A DNA stretch of 64,000 bases from Plantago ovata. Lineage: Eukaryota; Streptophyta; Magnoliopsida; Lamiales; Plantaginaceae. The notes under the pieces are model-generated. The model did no database searches. It was not told where the DNA came from and was given only the letters and a program-made list of their open reading frames with translations. Positions 10,761 to 23,252 of this stretch are shown here, piece by piece. How positions within the stretch are numbered: position 1 is the stretch's first letter; each line of letters begins with the position of its first letter. Position numbers and translations under genes: made by a program. The stretch spans positions 54,454,738 through 54,518,737 of the forward strand of contig CM051455.1 in assembly GCA_028274465.1 (NCBI GenBank), written 5' to 3'.

Positions 10761-11955
10761 TCATATTAAACTATTACGCTTAATTGTAGGGTTAGGTTTT
10801 AATTTATTGCTGATATATTGTAGTCATATTAGGTTAATTGAAGGTAGATAGAATTATTATAAACTTATTCGGAAATGACAAAAAGAAATAAAAATAGTGC
10901 AATTATAAACAGGACGTATAAATGATAAACTCGTCTACAACAGTAAGGATTTTTCATCTTTTTGTTATTTTTAATCTGGTCATATCTATAAAGACAGATT
11001 GATAGCCATAGAAATCTGCAAGCTGAGCTGTTGTTGTTTGTATGTATATAGTAATGAATGATTTATGAGCCAACTAATTTTTTCCAGTTTTCAGGAAATT
11101 TTTTACATCCTAATAAATGCACCAACATCTAACTAAGTGCACAATACAGTCGATGATGATGATACACCTACTACTACTAGTATGTTTGTAACATGGTACA
11201 CAACATCGTACACCTGATGATCAAATGTCACAACTCACAACAACGAAATATATGCATATATAATGTAGGAATAAATTGAGCATACTAATAATGAAATAGA
11301 ATAGCTTGGCTCGGGACTGAAATCGACATGAGGTTGTACATCAACCTCGAACAATTCCAAAACTCTAGGGTTTAACCTGGACGGACTTGATGACTATTCA
11401 AATATAATCTTTTCAATTTAATTTTTAATTTCCAGATTGAAAAGAAAAGAAAAAAAAACGTGATTCGCTATTAAATTAACACACTGATCAAATTTGTATG
11501 ATAACTTTAAGTGGTAACTTACACCTACGTACTATTTGCTACTACTATATCGGTAAATTTAGGGAAATCGGTGGTGTATCGCCAGTGTTAGTTTGTAGTA
11601 TAAATAAGTGTAGATCTTGCTCATTATGTTGTGTGCTGTTGAGGTGGTCGTACCTTGTGCAACTTACCTAGTTATGTTATGAGAGTGACATAAGTTTTTT
11701 GCATGTAAAGTTGGCGTATAATGAATTGCTCATTTCTTTTACCTAATGAAAGTGACATCACTTATTTATGATGTATTCGTGGCTAATGAATATATCTATA
11801 TCGGAGAAGATATAATATGAAAAAATATAGGATCGATATAACTTGTTTTTAATACACATTAACTGCATGTACGTCACAGTTGAGCTAAAGGTTAAAGGTT
11901 AAGCTAACCGTTATGAGATCAACTCTGCAGACCTGTACTGTTAATTCTGCAAAGT

Positions 11956-12000
<45 letters not shown>

Positions 12001-12786
12001 CAAAGTTAAAGCACAGCGGAAAGTAAATAGAACCTGTGTTTGTAAGGGTCAATTACATTTAGGTGATGTTTTGAAAACTTAATTACATGTTAGTGATACT
12101 CAAAATCTTCTTTTCAAAAAAGTAACGTTTGAGATGGTATACCCAAAGTGACCCTATATAATCCTAGAGTTAGCTCCGGTATATATATTGTACCTGATCC
12201 CTAAATTTTAGCTTCAAATTTAAGTCAAACGTAACTTAATTCTTTATCCATTAATTATGTGAAACTAAATGAGAGCAACAAATATGGTACCATATCACAC
12301 TCTCCATTATGGGCAGTCTACCTCATGTCATACTTCAATTTTCTGATGAACGCAGGTACCAAATGACAACAACCCAATTCCGTGTATTTGTACAGTGAAG
12401 TCGCAATACCAAATTCGCTTAGGGATCTTAGGAAATTAGACAAACATTTTTCCAAATTCAGGTACCCATTTTGTTAGCATGAGTCTCTTTCTTCTTGTTT
12501 CCGATTATAATTAAGTGTTATGTGCAAACGATGTCGTTCGTCTGAAAATGATAGTTGTGTTATCCGTCTGTATAATGTAAATTTTCAAGGAAAAATTGCT
12601 TGGTAAAAATTTGGATTTATTTTCTTGTAGCTAATAGAGGTTTCTTTTGTTGTACATGTTTATATATCCTAGAATAATGAAGAGTTTCGGCAAAACAACT
12701 CTAGGAAAGGTATGCAGGAATAGGCACGTGTTTGGGCCTGATTTCTTATCTGAGACATTTTGGTACCTGAATGGATGAATTGCAGA
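10761..12786. other. Intergenic, no gene seen
   Basis: AT-rich region containing the (CA)n tract listed separately. No supported coding region. Confidence 0.55.
11959..11999. repeat. (CA)n / (TA)n microsatellite
   Basis: About 17 uninterrupted CA units followed by a short TA run; likely length-polymorphic. Confidence 0.95.
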
Positions 12787-13435
12787 GATGGTACATGATT
12801 TCTAGTAGGTGTACAAGTGATGAAGTGCACAATCATGATACATGATTTGTATGATGTGTTACTTGATAGATTTTACATGTGATTTGGCCTGGCAATTTAG
12901 TACATGGAACGAACATAGATGGTACATGATTTCTAGTAGTTTCAAAGTGATGGAGCACACAATCGTGACACATGATTTGTATATGATGCTTTACTTGAAA
13001 ACTTTACTTGTGATTTGGCCTATAGCAATCGGTTACATGGAATAGCAGAGATGGTACATGATTTCTGGTAGGTGTCAAGTGATGGAGTACACAATCGTGA
13101 TACATGATTTGTATGATGCGTTATATGAGAGATTTTACTTGTAATTTGGTTGGACAATTGGGTACATGGAACACCATAGATTGTACATGATTTCTTATTG
13201 GTGTCCAAGTGATAGTGTACATATTTTTTTATGCATGATTTGTATGTTGTGGTACTAGTTTGTTTTATTGGTTATATGGGGTACATGCATCATCAAGAGA
13301 TGGCACATGATTATATTTGTTGTCCAAGTGATTGGATACACATTTGTGATACATGATTTATATGTCGTGGTATCCGATTACTGTTAATAATGATATCGGG
13401 TACATGCAACTCCATGTTTTCATGCATGTCAAAGC
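12787..13435. repeat. Five-copy tandem array of a ~130-bp unit
   Basis: Units begin at 12787, 12918, 13050, 13179 and 13299 with GATGGTACATGATTTC or variants, giving spacings of 131, 132, 129 and 120 bp. Conserved blocks within each unit include CAAGTGATGGAGTACACA, ATACATGATTTGTATGATG, TGATTTGGCC and GGTACATGGAA. Divergence increases towards the right. No protein is conserved through the copies. Confidence 0.85.
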
Positions 13436-15349
13436 TCTTAACAAATTTATGTGGTACATGAGTTCGAAATGGAGTGATTGAATTATGTCCACTGAGCTTC
13501 AATTAAAGTCTCATCATTTTCTTCATCGCATGATGAAATGTCGTTGGCATTATCATCGAGAGAACAAACCGAGGACATGAGTCTATCTTTGTCACATTCT
13601 TCTAATTTACCACTACTTGGAAGGACGGGACTCGGGATGGTCTTAATGGTTAATGGGGCAGAATCACATGGAAAAGATGCATTGTTGGTTGTGGCTTTGT
13701 TTGTTCCCAACGTACAACAAAACTAATGTAAAACAAAGCTTTGTTTGCAATGAAGAAAATAAAAGAAAAGTTAAAAAGAAAAAAAAATCAAAATGAAATT
13801 AGCACAACAAAATGTACGTATACATATTTTGATAATTTAGTACAAGGTTTTGGAATACTTGTACATGTAAAACTTGAATTCATACAAGGTTTACACTTTT
13901 GGTTCACGATTGTTCTTGATTAGGTGGGTTTTAAACTCAATCAATTAATAGAGTGAATGGTACTTGTGAAGCTAATTGTTTGATACATTGTAAGTAGGTA
14001 TACATGCAATATATATTGAAAAATAATAACAAAAGTTGACTTTACTAAAATGTACCACCGTTCATGGAGGTCCAAATATAGTATGTGTAGTTTCTAATGA
14101 TAACTAAATTTAGTACGTGTAGTTTTTAATTTTTACTACACTCATGAATTCCTAAATAACTAAAATTGGTAAGAGCTAGAAACTTTATGTTGTTGACTTA
14201 AAAGATGGAAAACGGATGTCACGTAATTAGTAAATACATCTACAATAATCCTATTATTATATCAAATATTAGTTGTTAACCTTTTTTAATGGAAAAGGGT
14301 AGTTTTGTCCAATAAAAGTAACTTATTAGTAATTAAATTACAACCTTGTCACCTGGATGTAATAAGTTTGCATCTTTTATAATAATTATGTAACAAAGAA
14401 TATTGATATCATTAATGTGTAATAAAGTTTGAAAAACATCACTAGAATATAATTTTCCGTTGTAAGATTCTCAAGCAGCTTTTTATGGCTTGCTTGATGC
14501 CTAGTCAAGGCAGAAAAACCACTAAGAACAATATGTTCGTACAAGCCGTATACTCCCTATTCTACCTTAGCTTAAAACAACACTAGTCACCTTACGATGA
14601 TATAGAATCCCTTCTATCTATTCTGTTTTTCAATACACCGTTAGAGAGATCTAGAATATAAACTAGTGTAAAGACTCTAAACAATCAACTAAACTAAAAC
14701 GCTACAGAAAGCTCTTGAGTTGGTAAAATATTGCTTGGAGGTGTAAGCCTTCTGTTTGTCGATCCTGTAGTATTTATAGTGTTGGAAAACTATGTTGGAA
14801 TATTACTAGGTCTTCAATACGTTTCTGACTTGAACTTGGACACTTCAATCTTCACAAGGTAACCACATCTTCAATTAGAATCCTTTTCCTTTTAAGAGTT
14901 CTCTTCAAAGTCGACTTCTTCATTGAATTCGTGTTTTTCTTTTCCTTCACGTCTTTCCTTGCTATGACAATTCCTAATCAAGTAAAACGTCCTGCACACA
15001 TAAAAACGTACAGTTGTGGAACTAGTTATTGTGTTAGAAAAGATAAGATCAATAAATAAATAAGTGTGACAGTTGACAACAAGTAGAAGTTGACTAAAAG
15101 GTCAAACAACTTATAGCTCAACCGTTGTTTCAACTTTGGCCAGAAAAAGCCACACTTACATAATATAAGTTGATGTTACGTACCATCGTTTTATTTAGCA
15201 AACTAATAATTATGATACATACTTAAGGAAACGAATGTGTATATAGGTACGCAATTGGCTCAAACAGGAAACCAAAGGCAATCGCCTCTCGATTATTGCG
15301 TGACATATACGGTTTTTTAATTCCAGGAAACTGAGTAATACTCCGTATT
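13436..15349. other. Intergenic, only a weak small ORF
   Basis: A 75-codon minus frame at 13710-13483 encodes an acidic peptide rich in Asp, Glu and Asn (e.g. SSCDEENDETLIEAQW). It resembles no domain I can name, lies next to the tandem array, and may be a fragment of a transposon protein. The remainder is AT-rich without gene evidence. Confidence 0.4.
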
Positions 15350-16960
15350 TTGAATTAATTTTATTTATTTATTTTTATTTTTATATTTTTTAGCGCAACA
15401 AAATTTCATTGCATCAAACTAATGGATTTACAGCTAGTTGGTTATCGATGTCATCCGGAAAAACAGAATAAGCACGCCCCAGAAAAACAGAGTAAGCCCG
15501 CAAAACCTACCGTCTCTATGACGCAAAATACCCCCGCAACTAGCTAAAACAGTAGATGGAATAGCTGACCCATCAAAATTAAGGATGGTGGGCTTCAAAG
15601 CGAGAGCATTACACACCACTATTATTGGCCCAGCTGGTATTTTAGGTGGAAAAAAAACCTATGATTGTTGCTTATATTTTAAATTCAGGAAATAACAAGA
15701 TCTAGTCTGGACAGGCTCATGCCTGAAAATAGCATTACTCCTGCAGGTCCATACACATGCAAACTGAATGAAGTATAGTGATGATGAATTTAGAGGAACA
15801 GATGTGAACACATGACTAGCATGGCAGTTGTTCCCAAACCGAAGGAGTAAACACCATCCTGACTTGATTAAAAACTGGACAAGAGGTGAATAAATGATGA
15901 AAAGCTTCAACATCTTCATGACAGAGCTGACATAAAGGATCAATACGAACATGTTGTTGTGACAGATAAAAAGTAGTTGTTAGTTTATCATGAAGTAGCT
16001 AGTAGCCACCAGAGTACCCTAATCCTAGGGAGGACCTAAAGCTTCCATGACTTGTACCAAGCCCAACTAGGAGCCAGACCATTTTGTGCAATAAGGGCGC
16101 TATAAGCTGATCTAACTGTAAATTGACATGAACTATTAAATGACCACACTAACTGATCATGTTGATGCAAGCATAAAGAATTTTAATAACCATAAGCACA
16201 ATCTCATCAGGTAGGACTCTATTGAGTTTATGAACATTCCTTTGGTGTTTTAAGATGTAATTTGAAACAGACTCATGCGCATCAGAATCATGGTTGTATA
16301 GTTAAATAACGAAGAGTTTCCTACCCACAAGTCTGTCCAAAACTTAATTCTAAACCCATTTTCCACCTGTAAAAATAGAAGAAATTTCAAGATATCCTTA
16401 TGTTGCACCAGATGTTTTAAAATATACTATGGTGAGAAGATATACAGTGGCGTCCGAAAAATCAACATGAGGGAAATACTTACCCTTAATAATGAATGTT
16501 CTTCAAAGTGAAGGTTCCAAAGAAGTTTTAGTTGAAAAGGGTGACCCATGACCTTTAGATTTTTAATACCAAGTTCACTAAACTGTTTAAAAACACAAAC
16601 TACCGACCATTTGACTTTAGACCTTTCTTATCAAACCTTGTAGGATTCCACAAAAACTATTTATTCAACTTTTCAAGAGACATTACAACTGAAGTAGGTA
16701 GTGGAAGAACACTTAAAATATACACAAGTAATGCATTAGACACATATTGAACCAAAGTAGTCCTACCTTCTAAGAAAAAAGAAAACGATTATACCAGCTA
16801 TTTATCCTCTAAATGGTTTGTTCAATAACTTGATTGAACAAGTCACGTTTTTGCCTGCCAAAAAAAAATGGTAATCCAAGATATTTATCATATCTTTTAT
16901 AATTACCTTTTGGCAGACAATTTCTGTCTAACATAATATCTCACCGGGTAAGGGAAGTTC
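15350..16960 (-). pseudogene. LINE ORF2 3' remnant (RT end, zf-RVT, RNase H), decayed
   Basis: Read on the minus strand, segments in shifting frames match the order of plant LINE ORF2 C-termini: YLGLP-like LGLPFFFGRQKR at about 16890, GRTTLVQYVSNALLVYILSVLPLP at 16700, a zf-RVT block (LCQLCHEDVEAFHHLFTSCP, about 15900-15950), and an RNase H start (LNFDGSA, GGILRHRDGRFCG, about 15540-15620). Many stops and frameshifts interrupt them. The AT-rich tail at 15350-15400 fits the 3' end of a LINE. It is a truncated dead copy, too diverged in the visible part to tie to the LINE at 1-2946. Confidence 0.75.
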
Positions 16961-18330
16961 ATCAGAATGGATGAAATCAAACAAATAAGGGGACGTAAAT
17001 GGAGTTCCTTCTAAACAGGATACACATGTTAGGGCGATATTGTATAATCACGTAGTTGTTCAAGAAAGTCTTATGCATATAAAAAATACAATTGGAGCAC
17101 GTTTTCCCATTTTTAGTACCACTAAGTAGTAAGAAGTGACATTGTAAGTACGTAATGCATATAGAGAGAACCATCGAGCCTAGAGAGAGAAAAAATGAGA
17201 GAGTCTGGTTTAGGAAGAACACCAAGAGCCCCACATAGTCATTTTGAAAAGCAACTTGTTGGAGATTGACACATCAAAGCCCGGCTTTCTTCCGCCTGTC
17301 GTTGGTTACTCAAGTCGTGAAGGATGCTCATATGGGAGAGATTACCCAGCCGACTGTGTAAGTCCCATATCTGATCAATGACGGGGAAAAAGAGCAAAAA
17401 GAGGAACTCGTCGAGCAACCCTACTCCAATGGCTGGCAAGGGGGAATGCTCCGAGCATCCCCACTCCATATCCTTCTTTAGAGGCTAGGGCTCCAAGATG
17501 GGTTCTCGGTGACCAACCTCCAACACTACATGCTGACCTCTAATACTCACTAAAAGTGAACGGTCACATTAAAGGACTAGAGGGACATAAAGACAAAGGG
17601 AAAGAGATGTGAAATGCATGATAGTTACCACAGAGGTGTCGAAGATATTGGCGGTAAAGTAGGTACTGCTCCTCGGAATTCATGAACCCTTCATATCCTC
17701 GGGCCAAGGGATATCCATTTCTTGCATTTGGGCGATCTCCGACGCAAAAATCTAAAACCCCGAGGAACTCGGACGAGAAGTGACTAAGGATCCAACGCCC
17801 GAGACCTTCGGTGAATTTTCTCAATTGCCATAACTCTCGCCTTCGTCATGATTTTCACTATCACACTATGACATTCTACAAGGCCAAGAAAGAAGATAGG
17901 CTTATGATTTGGTTGAGTCCGAGAGGGCTGTTTGCATGTGTTTATTATGTTTCTTGATGATCTATGCCTATTTATAGAGTCATACTACGAGGGCCGTTTA
18001 ATTATATGTGTTTATATGCTAGCAAATCCCAAATAGTAAGTTTACCAATCGGTTTGGCTTAGGCAAAACGGTGTTGTAGTATTATAACCCCCCCCCCCCC
18101 ACACACACACGAAGTGTTTAGGTACTAGAAACTTATCCAACTAGCTCCCAGCAGTCTTGAAGGGTTTGGAAGTCCTAAAACTCTTCTATTCAATCAGATT
18201 TGCAAGTTCACCCCACAATCTAAAAAGGACTCCCAGATTTAACCCGCATCAACTACCAAAAGAGACAAATAAGTATATCCCACTATCAAGTTTAATTTAT
18301 GTAAGGGAACAAGTGGCCATACGGCCCATG
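16961..18330. other. Region without a recognised gene
   Basis: Several minus-strand open stretches (17239-17469, 17564-17824) are composed of fairly GC-rich sequence unlike the flanks, so they may be remnants of a retroelement, but no domain motif could be recognised. A C12 run followed by CA repeats lies at 18088-18110. Confidence 0.4.
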
Positions 18331-18422
18331 CTCGGGTTCCGTTTCGCTCGCTGTTGTCGTCGGTTGTTTTTTCCGTTTTGCCATGGCCTTTTGTCTTGCG
18401 CTTCCCACAGACAGCGCCAAGA
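18331..18422 (-). pseudogene. PBS and start of a second gag, fused to the left LTR
   Basis: These 92 bp match 29195-29286 with only two differences: the PBS region and the first codons of gag (MAKRKK). They adjoin the left LTR on the side where an intact element would have flanking host DNA. The left LTR is therefore followed by the beginning of another element copy, which breaks off at 18331. Confidence 0.85.
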
Positions 18423-18882
18423 TGATGTGGGTAAATCCGGTGAAGGGACTTCTACTTGATTATCTCCCGGTCCAATGGAGCATTGAGCCGAGTATTAGTG
18501 AGGGGGAGCTTAGACTTTAGGTACCTGCAAGCTTGGGGGAAGATTGGGGAGGGGGGGAGTTAACGATCTACCTCAGTTAGATCGTCTCCGATTTAACATA
18601 GTGAGGGATAAATATGCATGGACATGAAAAATGGGGAGTGTAAGTGTGTCCCGAGTGTGACAATGAGGAGGCATATATATAGAGGATACTTGTAACGGTC
18701 CACGTGTGCTCCCTAGATACCGTTCAAAGGAGTGGGTCCTGATTGACTTCCGCATGAGACCTCAGTGTGTGGACGATAGCTCCTTTCGAAGGAGTGTGTC
18801 TATTGAACTTCCATGGAAAAGGCATACGGTCGAACTCTTTTGAAGGCCTCGAAGCCTAGGTATCGCTCTTGTCCCCATATCA
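18423..18882 (-). repeat. Left (3') LTR of the Tat element
   Basis: 460 bp, plus-strand termini TGATGTGGG and CATATCA (TG...CA). Equal in length to the right LTR with about ten substitutions and no indels. On its right lies the PPT; on its left, unusually, a PBS and gag start. Confidence 0.93.
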
Positions 18883-18898
18883 TAAGTCCCCCAACTTT
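18883..18898 (-). other. Polypurine tract of the Tat element
   Basis: Minus-strand AAAGTTGGGGGACTTA directly precedes the 3' LTR; it is the expected primer for plus-strand DNA synthesis. Confidence 0.8.
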
Positions 18899-19139
18899 GG
18901 ATAGACGCTTTGATGAACGTCTGTCGAAAGTTAAAGATTTGGATTCGACCGGTGGAGCCGTCGAAGGTAAGGTGCTGGGGGGCGTTTCTGTCAATCGGAT
19001 AAGAAGGCCGATGTTGACTCCACGTGTATGGCTTCGATTGGTGCGCGTGTCAACCATAATAAATGTGGGTAGAAACCCGATTTCTCCCCTTTTATTCCAC
19101 TTTTCCTAATCACTCTTCTCATTCTTCTCACTTTTTTAC

Positions 19140-20684
19140 CTTTCTCCTTGAATTAGCAGCTCCCATCGTCGACGGTTTTTCTCCAGAATTTTTCCTTGCC
19201 GTCGATATTCAGGTATGTTTCCCCTTTCGACCCTTTCCCTATCTCTTTTGGTGCTCATGTTGTGCTTTCTTTTCGTTGTAAGCGGTAATTTCCGTGGTTT
19301 CTTTGATTCAAGTTGTCTTCCTCGTGTTTGTTTTCTTGTTTATTTTCGTCGAGGTTTAGTTACCGATTAGGCTCCGGCTAGGTTGGTCGGGCGTGTCTGC
19401 CGATTGGTTTTCTTACTTGTCTTGTTTTTCTTCATGCTCTTCGTCTTCTAGGTCTTTGATATTTGCCTTTCGTGTTTTTGAATTGAAGTAACCCTTGGTA
19501 ATTTGTGGACAATATGTCTCTGCCTTGTATTAAATTCGTAGGTTCCGGGTTGGGGTTCCTACTGAATTGTTTCTTTCGTATTTGGTAGTTGTTCTTCCGA
19601 GTATGTCGAAAGGAATTATTGACCAACCCCGCGCCGGTGGTGGCTCGAAATGTGGGAATTCTTCGAATTCTTTTAGTGTAAATAAGAGGTCTCATTCCCT
19701 AGGTAGAGATACTGAGTCCTTACCCCCTTCTAATTCGACCCCCTTTTTACCCTCGACTCAGGTTTTTGGAGGTAAGCCAGTGACGTCCCCTTCAATTGTA
19801 AACAGAGTTATCGCTCACCCCCCTACTTCGACCCGTGTATTGAGGAGCCAGTGCCAAAATATGGTCAAGCCCGAGGGATTGGTCGCACTTGTTGATGCGG
19901 TTACTCTGGATGAAGTGGATCCTTCGAAGGAGGTGGTGACTATGGAGGATAACCACGATCTTAAGCTTTTGACGGATTCAAGCTCTGTGCGTCAAAAAGA
20001 GGCCGACACTTTGCACAAGAAATTTGGGATTCCCGCATATTATGAAGTTATCGCACCGGGTGTGGAGGATAAAATGTACAATCCACCCTCTAACTGTATT
20101 TCTTTCCATGTTCTGTCATTGGAACATGGCTTTCGATTTCCCGTTTGTGAGGGTATCGTAAATGTATTGGAAGGTCTAGAGTTGTGTCCTACACAAGTAT
20201 TACCGAACGCCATGGGTGCTATAGTAGCTTTTTGTGTTTGGTGTTAATCTATCGGACGCAAAGTGACTGCGTCAAACTTCCTTCATTTCTTCCGTGTCGT
20301 CGAAAGTACTGATGGGGGTAGCTTCTACTACTTCTTCCCCGTAAAAAATTATGAACTTTTTGCCAAGTTTCAGTCTTCTCACGGAGTGGGTTACAAGAGG
20401 CGTTATGTCTATGTTCGACTGCCTCCTCAAGAAAATGGGAATCCGAGGGTAGTCCCAACTCCTCGCTTATGTCGACGTCACGACATAGTGCCCATTCTAA
20501 CGAAGCGTATGGGCTGGGCGGAAAAATACAAAGTGATCTTGCCCGAGGATCGGATCAACCCGTACAGTCTCCTGGTTGAACCGATTCTTTACCTTGGGAA
20601 GGTTTCGTCGGTAGCGCCGAAGATGCGGGGCATCCGAGACTTGGGTGAGTTCTCCTATCCTTCGAAATTTTTAATTTTTAGCAC

Positions 20685-20734
<50 letters not shown>

Positions 20735-22265
20735 TATTTTTTTAATTCTGTTTTCTTTTAACTCCTTCGAAACGTCCTTGCAGGTTACTAGATGAAGTTG
20801 TCACGTGACTTCTTGGCTAAGAAGGCCCTTTCGATGGCCAACAAAAAAGGCGCGACGAAGTATACCGAGGATCGCCCACATGATATCTCGAAAATCATCC
20901 CCGCCGACTCCGTCGAACCTCAAGCTCTCGAAGGTGGAGGTACCCTCCCAGCTGGTACCGTAGCTGGTTCTTCGAACGTTCCTTCCAACCCCGTCGAAGG
21001 ATCTGGTGATAATGCTACAGAACGTACTCCGACACACCTTTGTCGGAATCTTTCACAGAGGACCGAAAGTGAAGATCAAAGTTCGATTTCTCGTACTCGT
21101 CGTAAGAGGGCTCGAAATCAAAACCAAGTCATACAACTCGATTCTCCGGAGCATTCGATGGTGGCTACCCCGCCGAGGGGTTCGAATGTTTTGGCTGGAA
21201 TTACTCGTGAGAATATTTCTTTCATTCACGGGGAGCCTTCAACGGCTTTGGCTTGGAGAGATCTTTTGATTTCGAAAAGTGATCAAGTGGAACTGGATAG
21301 ATTGTCTGACGCGGAATTGAAGGCGAAACCGCCCTTCTTCAAATGCAGGTTAGACTCTTGTACAATTCCCTTCTTTTTTTATGCTCGAAAAGTCTCTCCT
21401 CATGATGTTTCGATGGTTTGTCTTTCCTTTGTAGATGCTTACTGTTTCGAAGAACCTTGATTGTCGGTTGGACAAAAAGGCTAATCTTTCTGGTAGTTTT
21501 GAAGCGAAGTTACAAGAGGAGCGAGCTTCGAAAAAAAAGTACGAGCAAGCCTTTTCGAAGACTGAGAAACAACTTCGAGAGTTAACTAAAGAGTTGTAAC
21601 GTGTCAAAGAGGAAAAGGCGATGATGGCCTTAAGTTTTTCGACCATCGAAGGAAAGAACACGGCCTTGGTGGCTAAGGTGGAACAGCTGGGCAAAGAAAA
21701 GGAGGCCTTCGAAAATGCCCTTAAGAAAACGCGGGAGGAAGTGATATAGACGGGTAGGTTCGCCCGAATTCAAGCATTAAAGGACTTCCGGGACTTCGGC
21801 TCTTGTGCTTATATGTTAAGCAAGAGAGATGTTGAGCAAATGGATTTGGCTAAGGACAAGGTGATCGCTCAACTAAAACACGGTGGGAAATTAACCTCCG
21901 ACTTTGTCGAGAGCCGTGATGTGGATTTGGAGAAAGACGAGAAGCTGCAGCCTATCGAAGTCAACGAAGAGGCTTCGAAGGAAGGGGCTCCCCCGCCTCT
22001 TAGTGAAGAAGAAATGTATGAACCCCTTCGAAGGGAGGAGTTCTTTGCTATCTTTCATCCGGAGGAAGCTATTGCTAACTCGTCTTCCTTCCTACCCATT
22101 CCTTTCTTCGTACCGATGCTTTGTGAGTTGGGGAATGATGACCTTCTGACCGTCGGGATAGACCTGGAGTTAACTTCTTGGGGCAAGTATGGATCCCTCC
22201 TTCGAACTTTCAACTTGGATGATATCAACCTCGAAGACACGGCTCTTAGTAACCCCCGAGAGTAG
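19140..22265 (+). pseudogene. Antisense spliced gene inside the Tat element (Transposase_28-like plus coiled coil)
   Basis: Opposite in strand to the retroelement. A putative 5' UTR intron runs 19213-19588 (CAG/GTATGT to GGTAG). The ATG is at 19603 (MSKGII). Exon 19589-20644 holds a domain with HGFRFPVCEGIVNVLEGLELCPTQ and FLHFFRVVES motifs, resembling the plant 'putative gypsy-type transposon' domain (Transposase_28). Intron 20645-20783 contains a (TA)n run. Exon 20784-21348 is Ser/Pro/Glu-rich. Intron 21349-21434 is followed by a final exon with a coiled coil (SFEAKLQEERASKKKYEQ) and an acidic tail ending at 22265. Stops at 20245, 20789, 21598 and 21748 and a frame mismatch at the last junction show decay. 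Introns in this orientation are not removed from the element's own genomic RNA, which explains their survival. The function is unknown; the product may act in the nucleus, but that is a guess. Confidence 0.75.
20688..20731. repeat. (TA)n microsatellite in an antisense-gene intron
   Basis: About 21 TA units within intron 20645-20783, where length change would be tolerated. Confidence 0.95.
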
Positions 22266-23252
22266 GCCCTCGAAGACGGAAAAAGACTCGGTATGCCGAG
22301 TGCATTTTGTAATTTCCTTTAAACAATCTTCCTTTTTAGTTTCTTTTGAACAACGCAATACTTGCTATTTTATTGTGCTAACTTTTGGAAAGGGTGGCAT
22401 TTCATGTTGGGCCATCTTTTGTTTTTGAATGGCTCCTTCGAATCCTCCTTAATGTTTCGAACCATGCTTGACTATGGATAATGATTTTTGCAAGTTCCGT
22501 CGTCTATCGGAACCTTCTTTATGCTTCTAAATATAAATTAATTTTCCTTGTCATTCGTTCGAGTCTTCATTCGAACTTTCCTTTTGTAGGGAGGTGTTAC
22601 TTTTATTGCTAGAGTAATCATCATAATAGATAGTTCCGTCGAAATATCATTTGTGAGAATTCCGCACCCTCTCGGAATATAGCGATGATGACCAAAATTG
22701 TGATAAGTCTTTTCGCATCATCTAACGCCTTCGGAGGAATTTTTCGAACAATAATCGGACCCGTCGGTGACTTTTGTTTGTCATGAGTTCTCATCTCGAC
22801 TTCGGTTTTTGAGGTATGTAGGGGATGGAGGGGATCTGTATGTTTCCGTTGAAACCATACATTCCTTCAAATCCTTCTCAAGTTTTTGCGATCTTGAGTT
22901 TAATCGTGGTGTCAATTATTATCAATTCGATAGTTTGTCCGTCAACAATGCTTCGAAGGTATTAATTTCTCTACTCACTTGGCGTTGTTTTGGCTGTATA
23001 GATAGTATGATACTAAAGATAGAGTTATTCATAGCAAAAGTATAATGCTTCCTTCCCTGAGTGACGACCCTTCGAAGGGTGGTTTGAGGGAGGTTCAATC
23101 TATTCATGGTAAAAGTTAAACACTTCCTTCCCTGAGTGATGACCCTTCGAAGGGTGGTTTGAGGGAGGTTTAAAGATTGACAGGAGGCCAGTGGGCCATT
23201 ACATTCGAAGTACAAAATACGAAGATTTTATTTCTTCATAGAAAGACACTTG
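22266..23252. other. Non-coding part of the Tat element between the antisense gene and integrase
   Basis: Lies between the two convergently transcribed gene sets. It holds a 75-bp tandem duplication at 23048-23170 (two copies of a segment with CCCTTCGAAGGG at its centre) and many TTCGAA hexamers. It may supply terminators for both directions; no motif proves that. Confidence 0.6.
23048..23170. repeat. Direct repeat around CCCTTCGAAGGG
   Basis: CTTCCTTCCCTGAGTGA and the following 30 bp occur at 23048-23095 and 23123-23170, each centred on the 12-bp palindrome CCCTTCGAAGGG. Confidence 0.85.

Noticed and set aside
12787..13435. Regularly spaced repeats as a CRISPR-like array
   Set aside because: The repeated unit spans the whole period with no unique spacers, units are diverged, and the genome is a plant's.
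13483..13710. Acidic minus-strand frame as a FAR1/MULE transposase N-terminus
   Set aside because: Composition is suggestive, but no FAR1 zinc-binding residues or MULE core lie nearby.
17239..17824. Minus-strand open frames as a copia or other gag gene
   Set aside because: No zinc knuckle, capsid or protease motif; several stops; left as unrecognised.
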